Below are positions 7,973 through 17,945 of a DNA stretch of 64,000 nucleotides, one piece after another. The notes under the pieces were generated by a model, which was given only the letters and a program-made list of their open reading frames with translations, was not told where the DNA came from and ran no database searches. The position numbers and the translations under genes are program-made. Position 1 is the first letter of the stretch. The number at the start of each line of letters is the position of its first letter. The DNA comes from Streptomyces sp. RFCAC02 (GTDB taxonomy: Bacteria > Actinomycetota > Actinomycetes > Streptomycetales > Streptomycetaceae), in assembly GCF_004193175.1 (NCBI RefSeq), contig NZ_SAUH01000001.1, forward strand, positions 372,001 through 436,000, read 5' to 3'.

Positions 7973-8698
7973 ATGGCTCTTCAGCACCGCCTCCAGCACC
8001 GTCGCGCTCTCGCGCTGACCACCCTGACCGCGCTCGCCGTCCTCGCCGCCGGCGGCTGCGGCGAACAGACGGACGACTCGTCCGCCGCCGACAGCCCGTC
8101 CGCGCCCGCCGGGGAGGAGAGCGAGTCGCCGGGCAAGGAGCACACACCGGGCGACTCCGGCGGCACGGACTCCGGCGACGCGGCGGGCGGATCGGAGTCC
8201 GGCTCCGGGGACGACGCGCAGAACGGCGCGGAGGACGGCGGGGAGGAGGAGGGCACCACACCGTCCGACTGGTGCACCGGTGACCGCGTCAGCGCCGAGG
8301 TGACCGTCCTCGACTCCGGGGCCGGCCAGCGGCACGGCGCCCTGGTGCTCACCAACAGCTCCGACGCCGCCTGCCGCACCCAGGGCTGGCCCGGCCTCGA
8401 ACTGACCGGTGCCGACGGCAGCGCCCTGCCCACCACGACCGTCCGCGACGAATCCCAGGAGTCCGAGCCGCTCACCCTCCAGCCGGGCGAGAGCGCCTGG
8501 TCGCAACTGCACTGGACCATCGTCGCGGGCGAGGACGACCCGGCCGACGGCACCTGCGGCCCCGAACCGGCCGGCCTCAGCGTGATCCCGCCGGACGCCT
8601 ACGACGCCACCGTGGCCGAATGGGACCTGGGGCCGGTCTGCGGCCAGGGCACGATCGAGGCCCTTCCGCTCGCGCCGGGCACGGGCCCCGGCGCCTGA
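7973..8698 (+). CDS. Lipoprotein with DUF4232 domain
   Basis: 241-residue exported lipoprotein. Arg-rich n-region, hydrophobic core, then a lipobox-like AGGC ending in Cys23. A linker of about 75 residues rich in Ser, Gly, Glu and Asp (about 25-98) follows, typical of spacers that lift a domain off the membrane. The C-terminal domain (about 99-235) begins WCTGDRVSAEV and includes the ALVLTNSSDAACRTQGWPG stretch characteristic of DUF4232, a family of unknown function in actinobacteria. ATG 7973 has AGAAGGA just upstream. The gene stands alone and ends in a strong hairpin. Confidence 0.85.
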   Translation: MALQHRLQHRRALALTTLTALAVLAAGGCGEQTDDSSAADSPSAPAGEESESPGKEHTPGDSGGTDSGDAAGGSESGSGDDAQNGAEDGGEEEGTTPSDWCTGDRVSAEVTVLDSGAGQRHGALVLTNSSDAACRTQGWPGLELTGADGSALPTTTVRDESQESEPLTLQPGESAWSQLHWTIVAGEDDPADGTCGPEPAGLSVIPPDAYDATVAEWDLGPVCGQGTIEALPLAPGTGPGA

Positions 8699-8709
8699 TC
8701 CCGGCCGGG

Positions 8710-8744
8710 GCCGGGCGGGACGGCACGGCGCCGTCCCGCCCGGC
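8710..8744. terminator. Bidirectional hairpin terminator between convergent genes
   Basis: Perfect 15-bp arms (8710-8724 and 8730-8744, GCCGGGCGGGACGGC and its complement) with a 5-nt loop. It fills the 46-bp gap between the DUF4232 gene and the CPBP protease gene. Confidence 0.8.
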
Positions 8745-9590
8745 TCAGGCCGTCGGCAGCCAGTCCACGCGGCCCGCCAGCAGGCCGTACCCCACGAAGG
8801 CGACGATGTCGATCAGCGCGTGCGCCACGACCAGCGGCATGACGCGCCCCCACCGCCGGTAGAGCCACACGAAGACGACGCCCATCGCGACGTTCCCGAA
8901 GAAGCCGCCGAGCCCCTGGTAGAGGTGGTACGAGCCGCGCAGCACCGCGCTGGCGGCCAGCACCGCGACCGGTGTCCAGCCCAGCCGGTCGAGGCGGTGC
9001 AGCAGGTAGCCGACGACGATGACCTCCTCCACGACCGCGTTCTGCACGGCCGAGGCGATGAGCACGGGGTACTTCCACCACACGTCGGGCAGCGACTCCG
9101 GGACCACCGTGAGGGAAGCGCCCGCCGCGTGCGCCCCGAGGTAGAACAGCAGCCCGGTGCCGCCGATCACGGCGGCGACGAGCGCGCCCCGCCCCAGGTC
9201 GGGACCCGGCCGCCCGGTGTCGAACCCGATGCCGCGCAGCCCCGGTCCGCTGTAGCCGCCGCCCCGCTCGCGCAGCAGGAGGTGGGCGACCAGCACGACG
9301 GGCACGAGGGCGGTGGCGATCCCGAAGAGCTGCCACGCCAGGTCGAGCCAGGGGCGGTCGGGTGCGCGGGAGCCGTTCAGGCCGGCGGTGGCGTCGCCGA
9401 GGCCGCCGGGCCGGGTGAGGACGCCGGTGAACGAGATGATCGAGCTGATGGCGCTCGCGCCCAGCGACAGCGCGAGGACCAGCAGCAGCTCGTGCCCCAT
9501 GACGCGGCGGGGGACCGTACGGCCCGCCCCGTCCGGCGGTGCCGCGTCCGTGCGATGGCCACCGCGGCCGGTGTCCGGTGTCAGGTCCAC
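8745..9590 (-). CDS. CPBP-family (CAAX/Abi) intramembrane metalloprotease
   Basis: 281-residue multi-pass membrane protein with about 6-8 hydrophobic segments. The three CPBP motifs are in order: VVEEVIVVGYL (glutamate pair), GSYHLYQG (first His) and HALIDIVAF (second His). The Arg usual in the EExxFRG form of motif 1 is Val here. Families of this type cleave prenylated or other membrane peptides and are sometimes bacteriocin self-immunity factors. GTG 9590 has GGGAGG close upstream. It ends next to the shared terminator, and the ligase gene 55 bp upstream on the same strand may be co-transcribed. Confidence 0.82.
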   Translation of the reverse strand: MDLTPDTGRGGHRTDAAPPDGAGRTVPRRVMGHELLLVLALSLGASAISSIISFTGVLTRPGGLGDATAGLNGSRAPDRPWLDLAWQLFGIATALVPVVLVAHLLLRERGGGYSGPGLRGIGFDTGRPGPDLGRGALVAAVIGGTGLLFYLGAHAAGASLTVVPESLPDVWWKYPVLIASAVQNAVVEEVIVVGYLLHRLDRLGWTPVAVLAASAVLRGSYHLYQGLGGFFGNVAMGVVFVWLYRRWGRVMPLVVAHALIDIVAFVGYGLLAGRVDWLPTA

Positions 9591-9645
9591 TCCGCCTCCC
9601 GTCCGGCGCGGCGGCGCCCGGCCGCCGGCGCGCCGGACGGCGGGG

Positions 9646-11124
9646 TCACGCGCCGGTCGGCCAGCTGTGCACGGGGGCGTCCGTCCGCGACAGTTCGCAG
9701 TACCGGCGTACCAGCTCCGCGAGGGCGCTGTTACGGTCCGCTCCGTTCTCCACCATCCGGTGGTACACGGCAGTCTGCCAGCCCGCTCCGGTGACGCGGC
9801 GGCGGCACCGCTCCTCGATGACCGACAGGTACGCGGCGCGGTCGGGGGCCGCCACGCCCCAGGCGGCCAGGCCCCGCTCGGCGAGCGGCAGGAGGCGGTC
9901 GAGGACCAGTTCGTGCGCGGGGCGCGTGCCCTCGCCCGGCCAGGTCAGGCGGGCCTCGATGCCGTCCCGGCAGGCGGCCTCGAAGTTGCGCTCGGCGTCG
10001 GCGAACGCCAGCTTCTCCCACACCGGCCGCTCCTCGTCGGCCAGCGCGCGGACCAGCCCGTAGAAGAACGCGGCGTTGGCGACGGTGTCGGTGACGGTGG
10101 GGCCGGTCGACAGGACGCGGTTCTCCACGCGCAGGTGCGGGACGCCGCCGGCGACGTCGTAGACCGGCCGGTTCCAGCGGTACACGGTGCCGTTGTGGAG
10201 GGCGAGTTCGGACAGCCGGGGGATGCCGCCGGCGTCGAGGACGGCCATGGGGTCCTCGTCCGAGCAGACCGGGAGCAGCGCGGTGAAGTAGCGCACGTTC
10301 TCCTCGAACAGGTCGGTCACCGAGTCGATCCAGCGCTCGCCGAACCAGGTGCGGGGCCGCACGCCCTGGGCCGCCACCTCGGGCGGCCGGCTGTCGGTCG
10401 CCTGGAGGAAGAGCCGCGGCCGGGTCTCGTGCCACAGTTCGCGTCCGAAGACGAACGGGGCGTTGGCGCCGACGGCGATCTGCGCCGCCGCGGTGGCCTG
10501 GGCGGCGTTCCACACGGCGGGGAAGCGGTCCGGCGTCACCTGGAGGTGGAACTGCACGGAGGTGCAGGCCGCCTCGCAGGCGATGGAGTCGAAGGTCCGG
10601 TCGAGCGTCTCCTTGCCGGAGATGGTGAGGCTGATGGGCTCGCCGCGCGCCGCGAGGATCTGCTCGTTGAGCAGGGTGTAGCGGTCGTCGGACGAGAGCG
10701 CGCCGGGCCTCACCTGCTCCGGGGTGATCGTGGGCAGGACACCGATGAGCACGAGCCGGGCGTCGAATTCGGCGGCCATGCGGTCGGCGTATCCGACGGC
10801 GACGCGCAACTCCTCCGCCACGTCCGCGAACACATGCCCGTCGAGGGCACGCGGCAGCATATTGAGTTCGAGTGTGAATTTCCCGAGTTCGCTCTGGAAA
10901 TCACGCGTGGCCATGCGCTTCAGCACATTGTCATTCACCATGCGCGGAGTGCCGCGCGAATCGGCGAGGCACAACTCGACCTCGACACCCATCAGGTCCC
11001 TTGGGCCGTCGAAGCGCTCCTCGCGCAGCATCCGCTGCAGCGCGTCGAGCCCGGTGCGGACCCGGGCGCGGAACCGCTGCCGCGCGGACAGGTCGAACCG
11101 GTCGGCCACGACTTCTGCCCCCAT
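9646..11124 (-). CDS. GCS2-family carboxylate-amine ligase (glutamate-cysteine ligase-like)
   Basis: 492-residue protein of the GCS2 (YbdK/EgtA-like) superfamily, whose members use ATP to join glutamate to an amine such as cysteine. Family landmarks are an MGVEVELCL strand early in the protein (about 46-54), GKFTLELN, and the PHLRVENRV segment in the second half. Streptomyces make mycothiol rather than glutathione, so classical glutathione synthesis is unlikely. EgtA-like gamma-glutamylcysteine formation or an unknown amide synthesis is possible. ATG 11124 is chosen because AGGAGG lies 5 nt upstream. It probably shares a transcript with the downstream CPBP gene. A GC-rich palindrome lies in its promoter region. 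Confidence 0.8.
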   Translation of the reverse strand: MGAEVVADRFDLSARQRFRARVRTGLDALQRMLREERFDGPRDLMGVEVELCLADSRGTPRMVNDNVLKRMATRDFQSELGKFTLELNMLPRALDGHVFADVAEELRVAVGYADRMAAEFDARLVLIGVLPTITPEQVRPGALSSDDRYTLLNEQILAARGEPISLTISGKETLDRTFDSIACEAACTSVQFHLQVTPDRFPAVWNAAQATAAAQIAVGANAPFVFGRELWHETRPRLFLQATDSRPPEVAAQGVRPRTWFGERWIDSVTDLFEENVRYFTALLPVCSDEDPMAVLDAGGIPRLSELALHNGTVYRWNRPVYDVAGGVPHLRVENRVLSTGPTVTDTVANAAFFYGLVRALADEERPVWEKLAFADAERNFEAACRDGIEARLTWPGEGTRPAHELVLDRLLPLAERGLAAWGVAAPDRAAYLSVIEERCRRRVTGAGWQTAVYHRMVENGADRNSALAELVRRYCELSRTDAPVHSWPTGA

Positions 11125-11170
11125 GGGCACCTCCTGGGTCGCATCGGCGTCGAACGGTGTTCCGATCCTG

Positions 11171-11184
11171 CCCCCGTACGGGGG
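11171..11184. promoter_or_regulatory. GC-rich palindrome upstream of the GCS2 ligase gene
   Basis: CCCCCGTACGGGGG is a perfect 14-bp palindrome 47 bp upstream of the ligase start, in a divergent 277-bp gap. G/C-tract palindromes of this kind are used by CsoR/FrmR-type regulators, but no such gene is in the window. Function is a guess. Confidence 0.3.
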
Positions 11185-11401
11185 GACCTAACACGACGGA
11201 TGCGGGCCCGGCGGCCCGGCCGGGCATATTCCAAAGGCACTTGTCGCCCCACGGCGCCCGGTCCGGCGTCCTGATTTCTTCTTGTCGAAACATTACGGGT
11301 CGGCTACGTGAAACATGAGGAGAACTCCGTTCGGATAACCTTTCTCCACGGCGTGTCTCCTGTGAAGAGGCGACCTACTCCAAAGCGAGAGGCGACCCAT
11401 C

Positions 11402-11971
11402 ATGCCCTTGAACATTCACCCCGCGCCCCCCGGCGCGGAGCTCAGCGTCCGTGACGCACTTCTCGGTTCGGGCGCCAGGCTGCCCATTCCCCTGCAGCAC
11501 CACCGCGCGGCGCTCAGGCCCGTGATGCCGCTGCCCGTCCACCAGTTGTCCCCGGTGTCCGGCCTGACCGTGCCGCCCAGGTCCCGGCTCGTCGGCTGGC
11601 GGTTCCTGCTGGAGCACGACGGCATCGCCGTGGGCGGTGCCCAGACCGACCTGACCGCGGGCGGCTGGGAGTTCTCCCACTTCACGGCGGGACCGTTCAT
11701 CGCCTCGACCGTGCGGGCCGTGCGGCTGGCCGAGACCACGGCGGCCCTGTATCAGCCGAGACTGCTGTCCGTCCCGGAGCTGTACATGATGACCCTGTGG
11801 CTGCACGCCGAGCCGCGGGCCGATCCGGCGTCCGGCAGCCCCGAGCCGCAGGACCTGCTGGTGCCGCTGGCGCCGGCGCCGCCCGGCATCACCGCCGAGC
11901 GGCCCGCCAGGACGGACGCGCTGCTGCCGCTGCTGACCAGCAGGGGCGCGCCGCTCGGCCTGGCGAGCTAG
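11402..11971 (+). CDS. Hypothetical protein
   Basis: 189-residue protein, not recognised. No signal peptide or membrane segment is evident. A central region (about 60-135) has alternating hydrophobic and polar residues that look globular, including LVGWRFLLEHDG and GGWEFSHFTAGPFI, flanked by Pro-rich ends. Coding character is strong. It sits between the divergent GCS2 ligase gene and the convergent gcvP gene, so it is transcribed alone. The upstream region (11285-11400) is comparatively AT-rich and probably carries its promoter. Confidence 0.65.
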   Translation: MPLNIHPAPPGAELSVRDALLGSGARLPIPLQHHRAALRPVMPLPVHQLSPVSGLTVPPRSRLVGWRFLLEHDGIAVGGAQTDLTAGGWEFSHFTAGPFIASTVRAVRLAETTAALYQPRLLSVPELYMMTLWLHAEPRADPASGSPEPQDLLVPLAPAPPGITAERPARTDALLPLLTSRGAPLGLAS

Positions 11972-12003
11972 CCGGGGTCCGCGGGGGCGGCGCGGGTCCT
12001 CCG

Positions 12004-14955
12004 TCAGCCCGCGTAGTCCTCGACCGGGGGGCACGAGCACTGGAGGTTGCGGTCGCCGAAGGCGCCGTCGATCCGGCGCACCGGCGGCCAGTACTTGTCG
12101 TGCCCGCCGAGGCCGTCCGCCCCGCCGGCAGTGCCCGTGCCGGCGGGGAGGACGGCCTCCCGCCTGCTGTAGGGATGGGGCCAGTCGCCGGTGAGCTGCT
12201 CGGCGGTGTGGGGGGCGTTGCGCAGCGGGTTGTCGTCGCGCGGCCACTCCCCCGACGCCACCTTGTCGATCTCGCCGCGGATGGCGATCATCGCGTCGCA
12301 GAACCGGTCGAGTTCGGCGAGGTCCTCGCTCTCGGTCGGCTCGATCATCAGCGTCCCGGCGACGGGGAACGACATGGTCGGCGCGTGGAAGCCGTGGTCG
12401 ATCAGCCGCTTCGCCACGTCGTCGATGGTGACGCCGGTGGCCTTGGTGAGCGGCCTGATGTCGATGACGCACTCGTGGGCGACGAGCCCGCCCGGCCCGG
12501 TGAACAGGACGGGGTAGTACGGTTCGAGCCGTTTGGCGATGTAGTTGGCGGCGAGCACGGCCGTCTGCGTGGCCTCGCGCAGCCCCTCGGCGCCCATCAG
12601 CCGGATGTACGCCCAGGAGATCGGCAGGATGCCGGCGGATCCGAAGGGCGCGGCCGACACCGGTCCGACACCGCCGGCGGCGTCCTTCTCGCCGTCCCGC
12701 GTCGGGTCGAGCGGGTGGCCCGGCAGGTACGGCGCGAGGTGCGCGCGCACCGCGACCGGGCCGACGCCGGGGCCGCCGCCGCCGTGCGGGATGCAGAACG
12801 TCTTGTGCAGGTTCAGGTGGGAGACGTCCGCTCCGAAGCGGCCCGGGCGGGCGAGCCCGACGAGCGCGTTGAGGTTGGCGCCGTCCACGTAGACCTGGCC
12901 GCCGGCGTCGTGCACGGCGGCGCAGATCGCGGTGATGTCCTCCTCGAACACGCCGTGCGTCGACGGGTAGGTGACCATCAGGACGGCCAGTTCGTCGCGG
13001 TGCCGGTCGATCTTCTCGCGCAGGTCGGCGAGGTCGACGTCGCCCCCCTCGCCGGTCGCGACGACCACGACGCGCATGCCCGCCATGACGGCGCTCGCCG
13101 CGTTGGTGCCGTGCGCCGACGACGGGATGAGGCAGACGGTGCGCTGCGGCTGCCCGTTCGCGCGGTGGTGGGCGCGGACCGCGAGGAGGCCGGCGAGTTC
13201 GCCCTGCGAACCGGCGTTCGGCTGGAGGGAGACCGCGTCGTACCCGGTGATCTCGGCGAGGGCGGCCTCGAGTTCGCGGATCAGGGTCAGGTGCCCCCCG
13301 GCCTGCTCGGCCGGCGCGAACGGGTGGATGTCGGCGAAGCCCGGCCAGGTGATGGGCTGCATCTCGGCGGCCGCGTTCAGCTTCATCGTGCAGGAGCCGA
13401 GCGGGATCATGCCGCGGTCGAGCGCGTAGTCGCGGTCGGCGAGCCGCCGCAGGTAGCGCAGCATGGCGGTCTCGGAGCGGTGGCGGTGGAAGACCGGGTG
13501 CGTGAGGTACGCGCCGGTGCGCGCGAGCGCCGCCGGGATGGCGTCGGGCGTACGGGCGTCCAGCGCGTCGAGGTCGACCGGGCCGCCGTCCCGGCCGGCG
13601 GCGCCGAACGCGGCGAGGACGGCCGAGAGCTGCTCGCGGCCCGTCGTCTCGTCGCACGAGACGCCCACGTGGTCGGCGTCCGTGAGGCGGAGGTTGACGC
13701 CCGCGGCGCGCGCCGCGGCCACGACGGCGCCGGCGCGGCCGGGCACACGGGCCGTCACCGTGTCGAAGAACGCGCCGTGCACCACCTCGACGCCGCCCTC
13801 CCGCAGCGCGGCGGCGAGCAGCGCGGCGTACCGGTGCGTGCGGCGGGCGATGCGGGCCAGCCCGTCCGGGCCGTGGTGGACGGCGTACAGCGCGGCCATG
13901 ACGGCCAGCAGCACCTGGGCGGTGCAGATGTTGCTCGTGGCCTTCTCGCGCCGGATGTGCTGCTCACGGGTCTGGAGGGCGAGCCGGTACGCGGGGCGGC
14001 CGGCGGCGTCGCGGGAGACGCCGACGAGACGGCCCGGCAGGTTGCGGGCGTACGTGTCGCGGACCGCCATGTAGCCGGCGTGCGGGCCGCCGAAGCCCAT
14101 CGGGACGCCGAAGCGCTGGGTCGTGCCGACCGCGATGTCGGCGCCGAGCTCCCCGGGCGGCGTCAGGAGGGTGAGGGCCAGCAGGTCGGCCGCGACGGCG
14201 ACGACGGCGCCCATGCCGTGCGCCGCCTCGATCAGCGGCCGCAGGTCGCGCACGGCGCCCGACGCGCCCGGGTACTGCGCGAGGACGCCGAACACCCCGC
14301 GCTCGGCGGCGTCGGCCGGGATGCCGTCGGCCAGCGGCGCGACGACGACCGCCACCCCCGCCGCCTCGGCGCGGGTCCGCACCACGGCGATCGTCTGCGG
14401 GAGGCAGTCCGCGTCCACGAGGAACACGCCGTCCCGCACCTTCCCGACCCGGCGGGCCAGCGCCATGGCCTCGGCGGCCGCGGTGCCCTCGTCCAGCAGG
14501 GAGGCGCCGGCGGTCGGCAGCCCGGTGAGGTCGGCGACGACCGTCTGGAAGGTGAGGAGGACTTCGAGCCGGCCCTGCGAGATCTCCGGCTGGTAGGGCG
14601 TGTACGCGGTGTACCAGGCCGGGTTCTCCAGGACGTTGCGCTGGATGACGGGCGGCGTGAACGTGCCGTGGTACCCGAGGCCGATCATGGAGTGGGCGAC
14701 GGTGTTCCGGCCGGCGAGGTCCCGCAGTTCGGCGAGGACGGCGGCCTCGTCACGGGCGGCCGGCAGCCGCAGCCCCCCGGTCGCGCGGACACTCTCGGGG
14801 ACGGCGGCCGCGGTCAGGTCGTCGAGCGAGGCGAACCCCACCCGGGCGAGCATCTTGGCGCGGTCCCCGGCGTCGGGACCGATGTGCCGGGCGGCGAACG
14901 GCGCTCCCGCCTCCAGGTCGGCGAGCGGGGGACGGCTGACGGGGCTGGCGGTCAT
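12004..14955 (-). CDS. gcvP: Glycine dehydrogenase (decarboxylating), P-protein of the glycine cleavage system
   Basis: 983 residues, the full length for a homodimeric-type P-protein (EC 1.4.4.2). It decarboxylates glycine and transfers the aminomethyl group to lipoylated GcvH. The N-terminal half carries [15 protein letters not shown]. The C-terminal half carries [11 protein letters not shown] and the PLP motif [16 protein letters not shown] with the cofactor lysine at K718 (K706 in E. coli numbering is the usual comparison). The ATG at 14955 has GAGGAG upstream. A tandem glycine riboswitch precedes it, so expression should rise with glycine. gcvT and gcvH are not in the window and must be encoded elsewhere. 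Confidence 0.97.
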   Translation of the reverse strand: MTASPVSRPPLADLEAGAPFAARHIGPDAGDRAKMLARVGFASLDDLTAAAVPESVRATGGLRLPAARDEAAVLAELRDLAGRNTVAHSMIGLGYHGTFTPPVIQRNVLENPAWYTAYTPYQPEISQGRLEVLLTFQTVVADLTGLPTAGASLLDEGTAAAEAMALARRVGKVRDGVFLVDADCLPQTIAVVRTRAEAAGVAVVVAPLADGIPADAAERGVFGVLAQYPGASGAVRDLRPLIEAAHGMGAVVAVAADLLALTLLTPPGELGADIAVGTTQRFGVPMGFGGPHAGYMAVRDTYARNLPGRLVGVSRDAAGRPAYRLALQTREQHIRREKATSNICTAQVLLAVMAALYAVHHGPDGLARIARRTHRYAALLAAALREGGVEVVHGAFFDTVTARVPGRAGAVVAAARAAGVNLRLTDADHVGVSCDETTGREQLSAVLAAFGAAGRDGGPVDLDALDARTPDAIPAALARTGAYLTHPVFHRHRSETAMLRYLRRLADRDYALDRGMIPLGSCTMKLNAAAEMQPITWPGFADIHPFAPAEQAGGHLTLIRELEAALAEITGYDAVSLQPNAGSQGELAGLLAVRAHHRANGQPQRTVCLIPSSAHGTNAASAVMAGMRVVVVATGEGGDVDLADLREKIDRHRDELAVLMVTYPSTHGVFEEDITAICAAVHDAGGQVYVDGANLNALVGLARPGRFGADVSHLNLHKTFCIPHGGGGPGVGPVAVRAHLAPYLPGHPLDPTRDGEKDAAGGVGPVSAAPFGSAGILPISWAYIRLMGAEGLREATQTAVLAANYIAKRLEPYYPVLFTGPGGLVAHECVIDIRPLTKATGVTIDDVAKRLIDHGFHAPTMSFPVAGTLMIEPTESEDLAELDRFCDAMIAIRGEIDKVASGEWPRDDNPLRNAPHTAEQLTGDWPHPYSRREAVLPAGTGTAGGADGLGGHDKYWPPVRRIDGAFGDRNLQCSCPPVEDYAG

Positions 14956-15013
14956 CGGGGAGGCTCCTCACGGTCGCATGACCTCGGGCGCCGGGCGGCA
15001 CCGCCCGGCCTGC

Positions 15014-15233
15014 CTCCCCCTCTGTCATCCGGCGCGCCGCCGGACCTGAGAGCTTCGCCCGGCGGTCGCCCGCCCGGCTTGCACCGTCGGTGAGGACGGT
15101 CCGCCCGCCGTGCGCCGGGGGCCGTCCTGCTTTCCAGAGTGGTCTGACTCGCGCGGTACTGGGGCCTGAGAGATTCCGGGGAGGATTTGCTCCTTCGGCG
15201 CCCGCCGTCCGTCCGACGCCGGGACTCTCCCGC
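15014..15233 (-). ncRNA. Tandem glycine riboswitch in the gcvP leader
   Basis: Read on the minus strand, two aptamers follow each other. The first has GGGAGAG, CGCCGAAGGAGCAA, AATCTCTCAGGC and a distal CTCTGGAAAGCAGG. The second has GACGGTGCAAGCC, GGGCGAAGCTCTCAGG and GATGACAGAGGGGG. These are the hallmark loops of the glycine riboswitch. The element ends about 60 nt before the gcvP ATG. In this class glycine binding switches on expression of the cleavage system. Confidence 0.93.
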
Positions 15234-15418
15234 ACGAGGTCGACAACCGGTTTCGAGCCTACCAGCGGCTCCCCGGGCGGGTCCCGGGGGAACCACTCGA
15301 CTGGCCAGCGGGCGGAATGTGCCCTTCTCTAGGTGGTAGGAGCCCTTCGGTACGACGGGCCGCCGGCGTCCGGCGGCCGCCGGACCGTGCGCGGCCGGCG
15401 TGACCAGTTGGAGGAAGC

Positions 15419-15802
15419 GTGCAGACCGACATCGACCCCCGCAGTCTGATCGGGCGCAAGGCCCTCGACCGTGACGGCGCCAAGATCGGCACGGTGGACG
15501 AGGTGTACCTCGACGACGCGACCGGGGCGCCCGAATGGGCGGCGGTCCGGACCGGGTTCTTCACCCGCGACGCGTTCGTCCCCCTGGAGCCGAGCGAGCT
15601 GGTCGACGACCACCTGCGGGTGCCGTTCGAGCGGGCGCTGATCCGCCGGGCGCCGGACCTCGGCGTCGGCCGCCACCTCTCGCCCGAGCAGGAGCTGCAG
15701 CTGTACCACCACTACGGGCTTGACGTGCCGGGGATCGCGCCGCCGCCCGACGCGGACTTCGGGCGGCTGGCCGCGCCCGACGGCGGCGTCGACGACCGCT
15801 GA
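15419..15802 (+). CDS. PRC-barrel domain protein
   Basis: 127-residue soluble protein consisting of one PRC-barrel fold (about residues 8-80) with the usual opening SLIGRKALDRDGAKIGTVDE, a strand motif EWAAVRTG, and an HLSPEQELQLYHHYG tail seen in many Streptomyces members. PRC-barrels are beta-barrel adaptors in RNA processing, photosynthesis and stress contexts; no specific role can be assigned. GTG 15419 has GGAGG 4 nt upstream. It is divergent from the gcvP riboswitch and its last 91 bp overlap the 3' end of the dinB gene on the opposite strand. Confidence 0.83.
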   Translation: MQTDIDPRSLIGRKALDRDGAKIGTVDEVYLDDATGAPEWAAVRTGFFTRDAFVPLEPSELVDDHLRVPFERALIRRAPDLGVGRHLSPEQELQLYHHYGLDVPGIAPPPDADFGRLAAPDGGVDDR

Positions 15803-17145
15803 TCCGCCACCAGCGGCAGCGGCTCGGAGCGGGTCAGCTCCGGGTCGTCCACGCGGAACGTGAGGGCGCGGCCCGGCGGGCCGCCCGGGCGCTCGAACCG
15901 CACGGTCACGCGCCCGACGCCGCTGCCCTGGACCCAGCCCGGTCCATGACGCGCGTGCGTCACATCGATGCCCGGCAGCCACACCCGTTCGGGCGCGTGA
16001 GGTTCCGCCGGCGGGTCCGCCGCGGCCGGCTCCCCGCCCACGGGCACGGGCTCCGCCTCCCCCGTGCTCCGCACGGCCGCCTGCGCGAACAGGTCCTCCT
16101 GCGTGAAACCGGCCAGCCCGCTCACCCCGACGCCGAGGAGCCGCACGCCGTCCGTCGTGTCCACGCCGTCCAGGAGACGGGCGGCGGCCTCCCGCACGAC
16201 CGCCGGGTCGTCGGTGGGTCCGCGCAGCGTCTCGGAGCGCGTCAGGGTCGTGAAGTCGTATCGGCGGACCTTCAGCACCACGGTGCGCCCCGAGCGGCCC
16301 GCGGCCCGCAGCCTGGCCGTGCAGCGGTCGGCGAGCCGGGCGACCTCCAGCCGTACCCGGGCGCGGTCGGTGACATCGGTGTCGAAGGTGTCCTCGACCG
16401 AGACGGACTTGGTGTCGCGCTCGGCGACGACCGGGCGGTCGTCCCGGCCCATGGCCATCGCGTGGACGGCCTGCCCGTGCGCCCTGCCCAGCAGCCGCAC
16501 CAGCTCGTCGGCGCCCGCGTCGGCCAGCTCGCCCACCGTGTGCAGACCGGCGCGGCGCAGCGCCTCGGCGGTGGCGGGGCCGATGCCGGGGAGCGTGCGC
16601 ACGGGCAGGGGGGCGAGCAGGTCCCGTTCGGTGCCGGGCTCGATCAGCACGAGCCCGTCCGGCTTGGCCAGCTCGGAGGCGATCTTCGCGAGCATCTTGG
16701 AGCCCGCGAGCCCGACGGAGCCCGTCACCCCCGTGCCGACCGCGATGCGCCCGCGCAGCTCCTCCCCCACCGCACGGGCCTCCGCGGCGGTGCCGGCGGC
16801 GCCGCCGGCCGCGAGGTCGACGAACGCCTCGTCCAGGCTCAGCGGCTCCACCAGCGGCGACAGGGCCGCCAGCAGGGCCATCACGCGCTCGCTGATCTCC
16901 CGGTAGACCGTGAAGCGCGGCACGAGGAAGGCGGCGTGCGGCGTACGGCGGCGGGCCTGGGCCGTCGGCATGGCCGAGTGCACGCCGAACCTGCGGGCCT
17001 CGTAGGAGGCGGTGGCGACGACGCCGCGCGGCCCGATCCCCCCGACGACGACCGGTTTCCCGCGCAGGCTCGGCTTCGCGGCCTGCTCCACCGAGGCGTA
17101 GAAGGCGTCCATGTCGAGATGGAGGATCGTCGGGCTGCCGCGCAC
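15712..17145 (-). CDS. dinB: DNA polymerase IV (Y-family, error-prone)
   Basis: 477-residue translesion polymerase. The palm motif ILHLDMDAFYASVE gives D11, and PLSLDEAFVD gives D105-E106, the metal-binding catalytic acids. The SYEARRFGV and helix-hairpin-helix LPGIGPATAEALRRAG segments are typical of DinB. The C-terminal little-finger domain is present, and the last 100 or so residues form an extra low-complexity tail that lies antisense to the PRC-barrel gene. GTG 17145 gives the standard N-terminus; its Shine-Dalgarno sequence is poor. No LexA box was noticed upstream. The MerR gene ends 55 bp upstream on the same strand. Confidence 0.93.
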   Translation of the reverse strand: MRGSPTILHLDMDAFYASVEQAAKPSLRGKPVVVGGIGPRGVVATASYEARRFGVHSAMPTAQARRRTPHAAFLVPRFTVYREISERVMALLAALSPLVEPLSLDEAFVDLAAGGAAGTAAEARAVGEELRGRIAVGTGVTGSVGLAGSKMLAKIASELAKPDGLVLIEPGTERDLLAPLPVRTLPGIGPATAEALRRAGLHTVGELADAGADELVRLLGRAHGQAVHAMAMGRDDRPVVAERDTKSVSVEDTFDTDVTDRARVRLEVARLADRCTARLRAAGRSGRTVVLKVRRYDFTTLTRSETLRGPTDDPAVVREAAARLLDGVDTTDGVRLLGVGVSGLAGFTQEDLFAQAAVRSTGEAEPVPVGGEPAAADPPAEPHAPERVWLPGIDVTHARHGPGWVQGSGVGRVTVRFERPGGPPGRALTFRVDDPELTRSEPLPLVADQRSSTPPSGAASRPKSASGGGAIPGTSSP

Positions 17146-17200
17146 GCCTTCGATGGTGCCGCAGGGGTGTGACAATCGCGCGGCGCCCGGCGGGCGCGGC

Positions 17201-17800
17201 TCACAGGGCGCGGTTGCGGCGGCGCGCCAGTTCGTCGGCCGGGTGGTCGGCGGGCACGGCGTCGCCCGTCTCGACGTGCTCGGCCTGGAGCTGGGCCAGC
17301 GCGCTCTCCACGTCGTTCCAGACGGCCCCGACGGCGATACCGAAGACACCGCGGCCGTCCTGGAGGAGCTGGGCGAGGTCGTCGGGCGACGAGCAGCGGT
17401 GCACGGCCGCCCCGTCGCTCATCAGGGTCATGCCGGCCAGCTCCGCGAGGTCCGCCGCGCGCAGGGCCGTGACGGCCGCCCTGATGCTCTGGAGGGACAC
17501 CCCCGCGTCCAGCAGGCGCTTGACGATCTTCAGCACCAGCACGTCGTGGAAGCTGTACAGGCGCTGGGTGCCCGAGCCGTGGGCCGGACGGATGCTGGGC
17601 TGCACGAGCCCGGTGCGCGCCCAGTAGTCGAGCTGGCGGTACGTGATGCCCGCCGCGGCACAGGCGCTCGGTCCCCGGTAGCCGAGCCGCTCGTGGGCCT
17701 CGCCGCCCCGGGGCCGGGCCGACGGCAGCAGCCCGCCGCGCGGCGAGCCGGGAAGGGCGGTCATCCCTCCGACCGCTCTGCTGTCGCCGTTACCTGTCAC
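17201..17800 (-). CDS. MerR-family transcriptional regulator (Rv1830-like)
   Basis: 199 residues. The MerR helix-turn-helix begins later than usual, at about residue 40, after a Gly/Pro-rich leader: GYRGPSACAAAGITYRQLDYW, then a wing containing SGTQRLYSF. A dimerisation helix and a C-terminal regulatory domain with TLMSDGAAVHRC follow. No metal-binding cysteines are in the usual place. The domain layout and neighbourhood (bifunctional nuclease, FHA protein) match the second MerR gene of the M. tuberculosis Rv1827-Rv1830 cluster. GTG 17800 has GGAGG 5 nt upstream. Confidence 0.87.
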   Translation of the reverse strand: MTGNGDSRAVGGMTALPGSPRGGLLPSARPRGGEAHERLGYRGPSACAAAGITYRQLDYWARTGLVQPSIRPAHGSGTQRLYSFHDVLVLKIVKRLLDAGVSLQSIRAAVTALRAADLAELAGMTLMSDGAAVHRCSSPDDLAQLLQDGRGVFGIAVGAVWNDVESALAQLQAEHVETGDAVPADHPADELARRRNRAL

Positions 17801-17945
17801 GCCGGCCTCCGTTCCGCATGTCCTTCTCCGCGCCGTCGCCGCTCACCGGCCGTCACGACGGGCACGCTCACCGCGTCCCTCACAAGACATGCCCCACGGA
17901 CGCCGGGCATCCACCTGCGACGCGTCACCGATCGCCCGCGAGGGG

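Noticed and set aside
12004..14955. Long antisense frames across gcvP
   Set aside because: Expected shadows in DNA above 70 percent GC; the minus-strand gene has full-length homology motifs.
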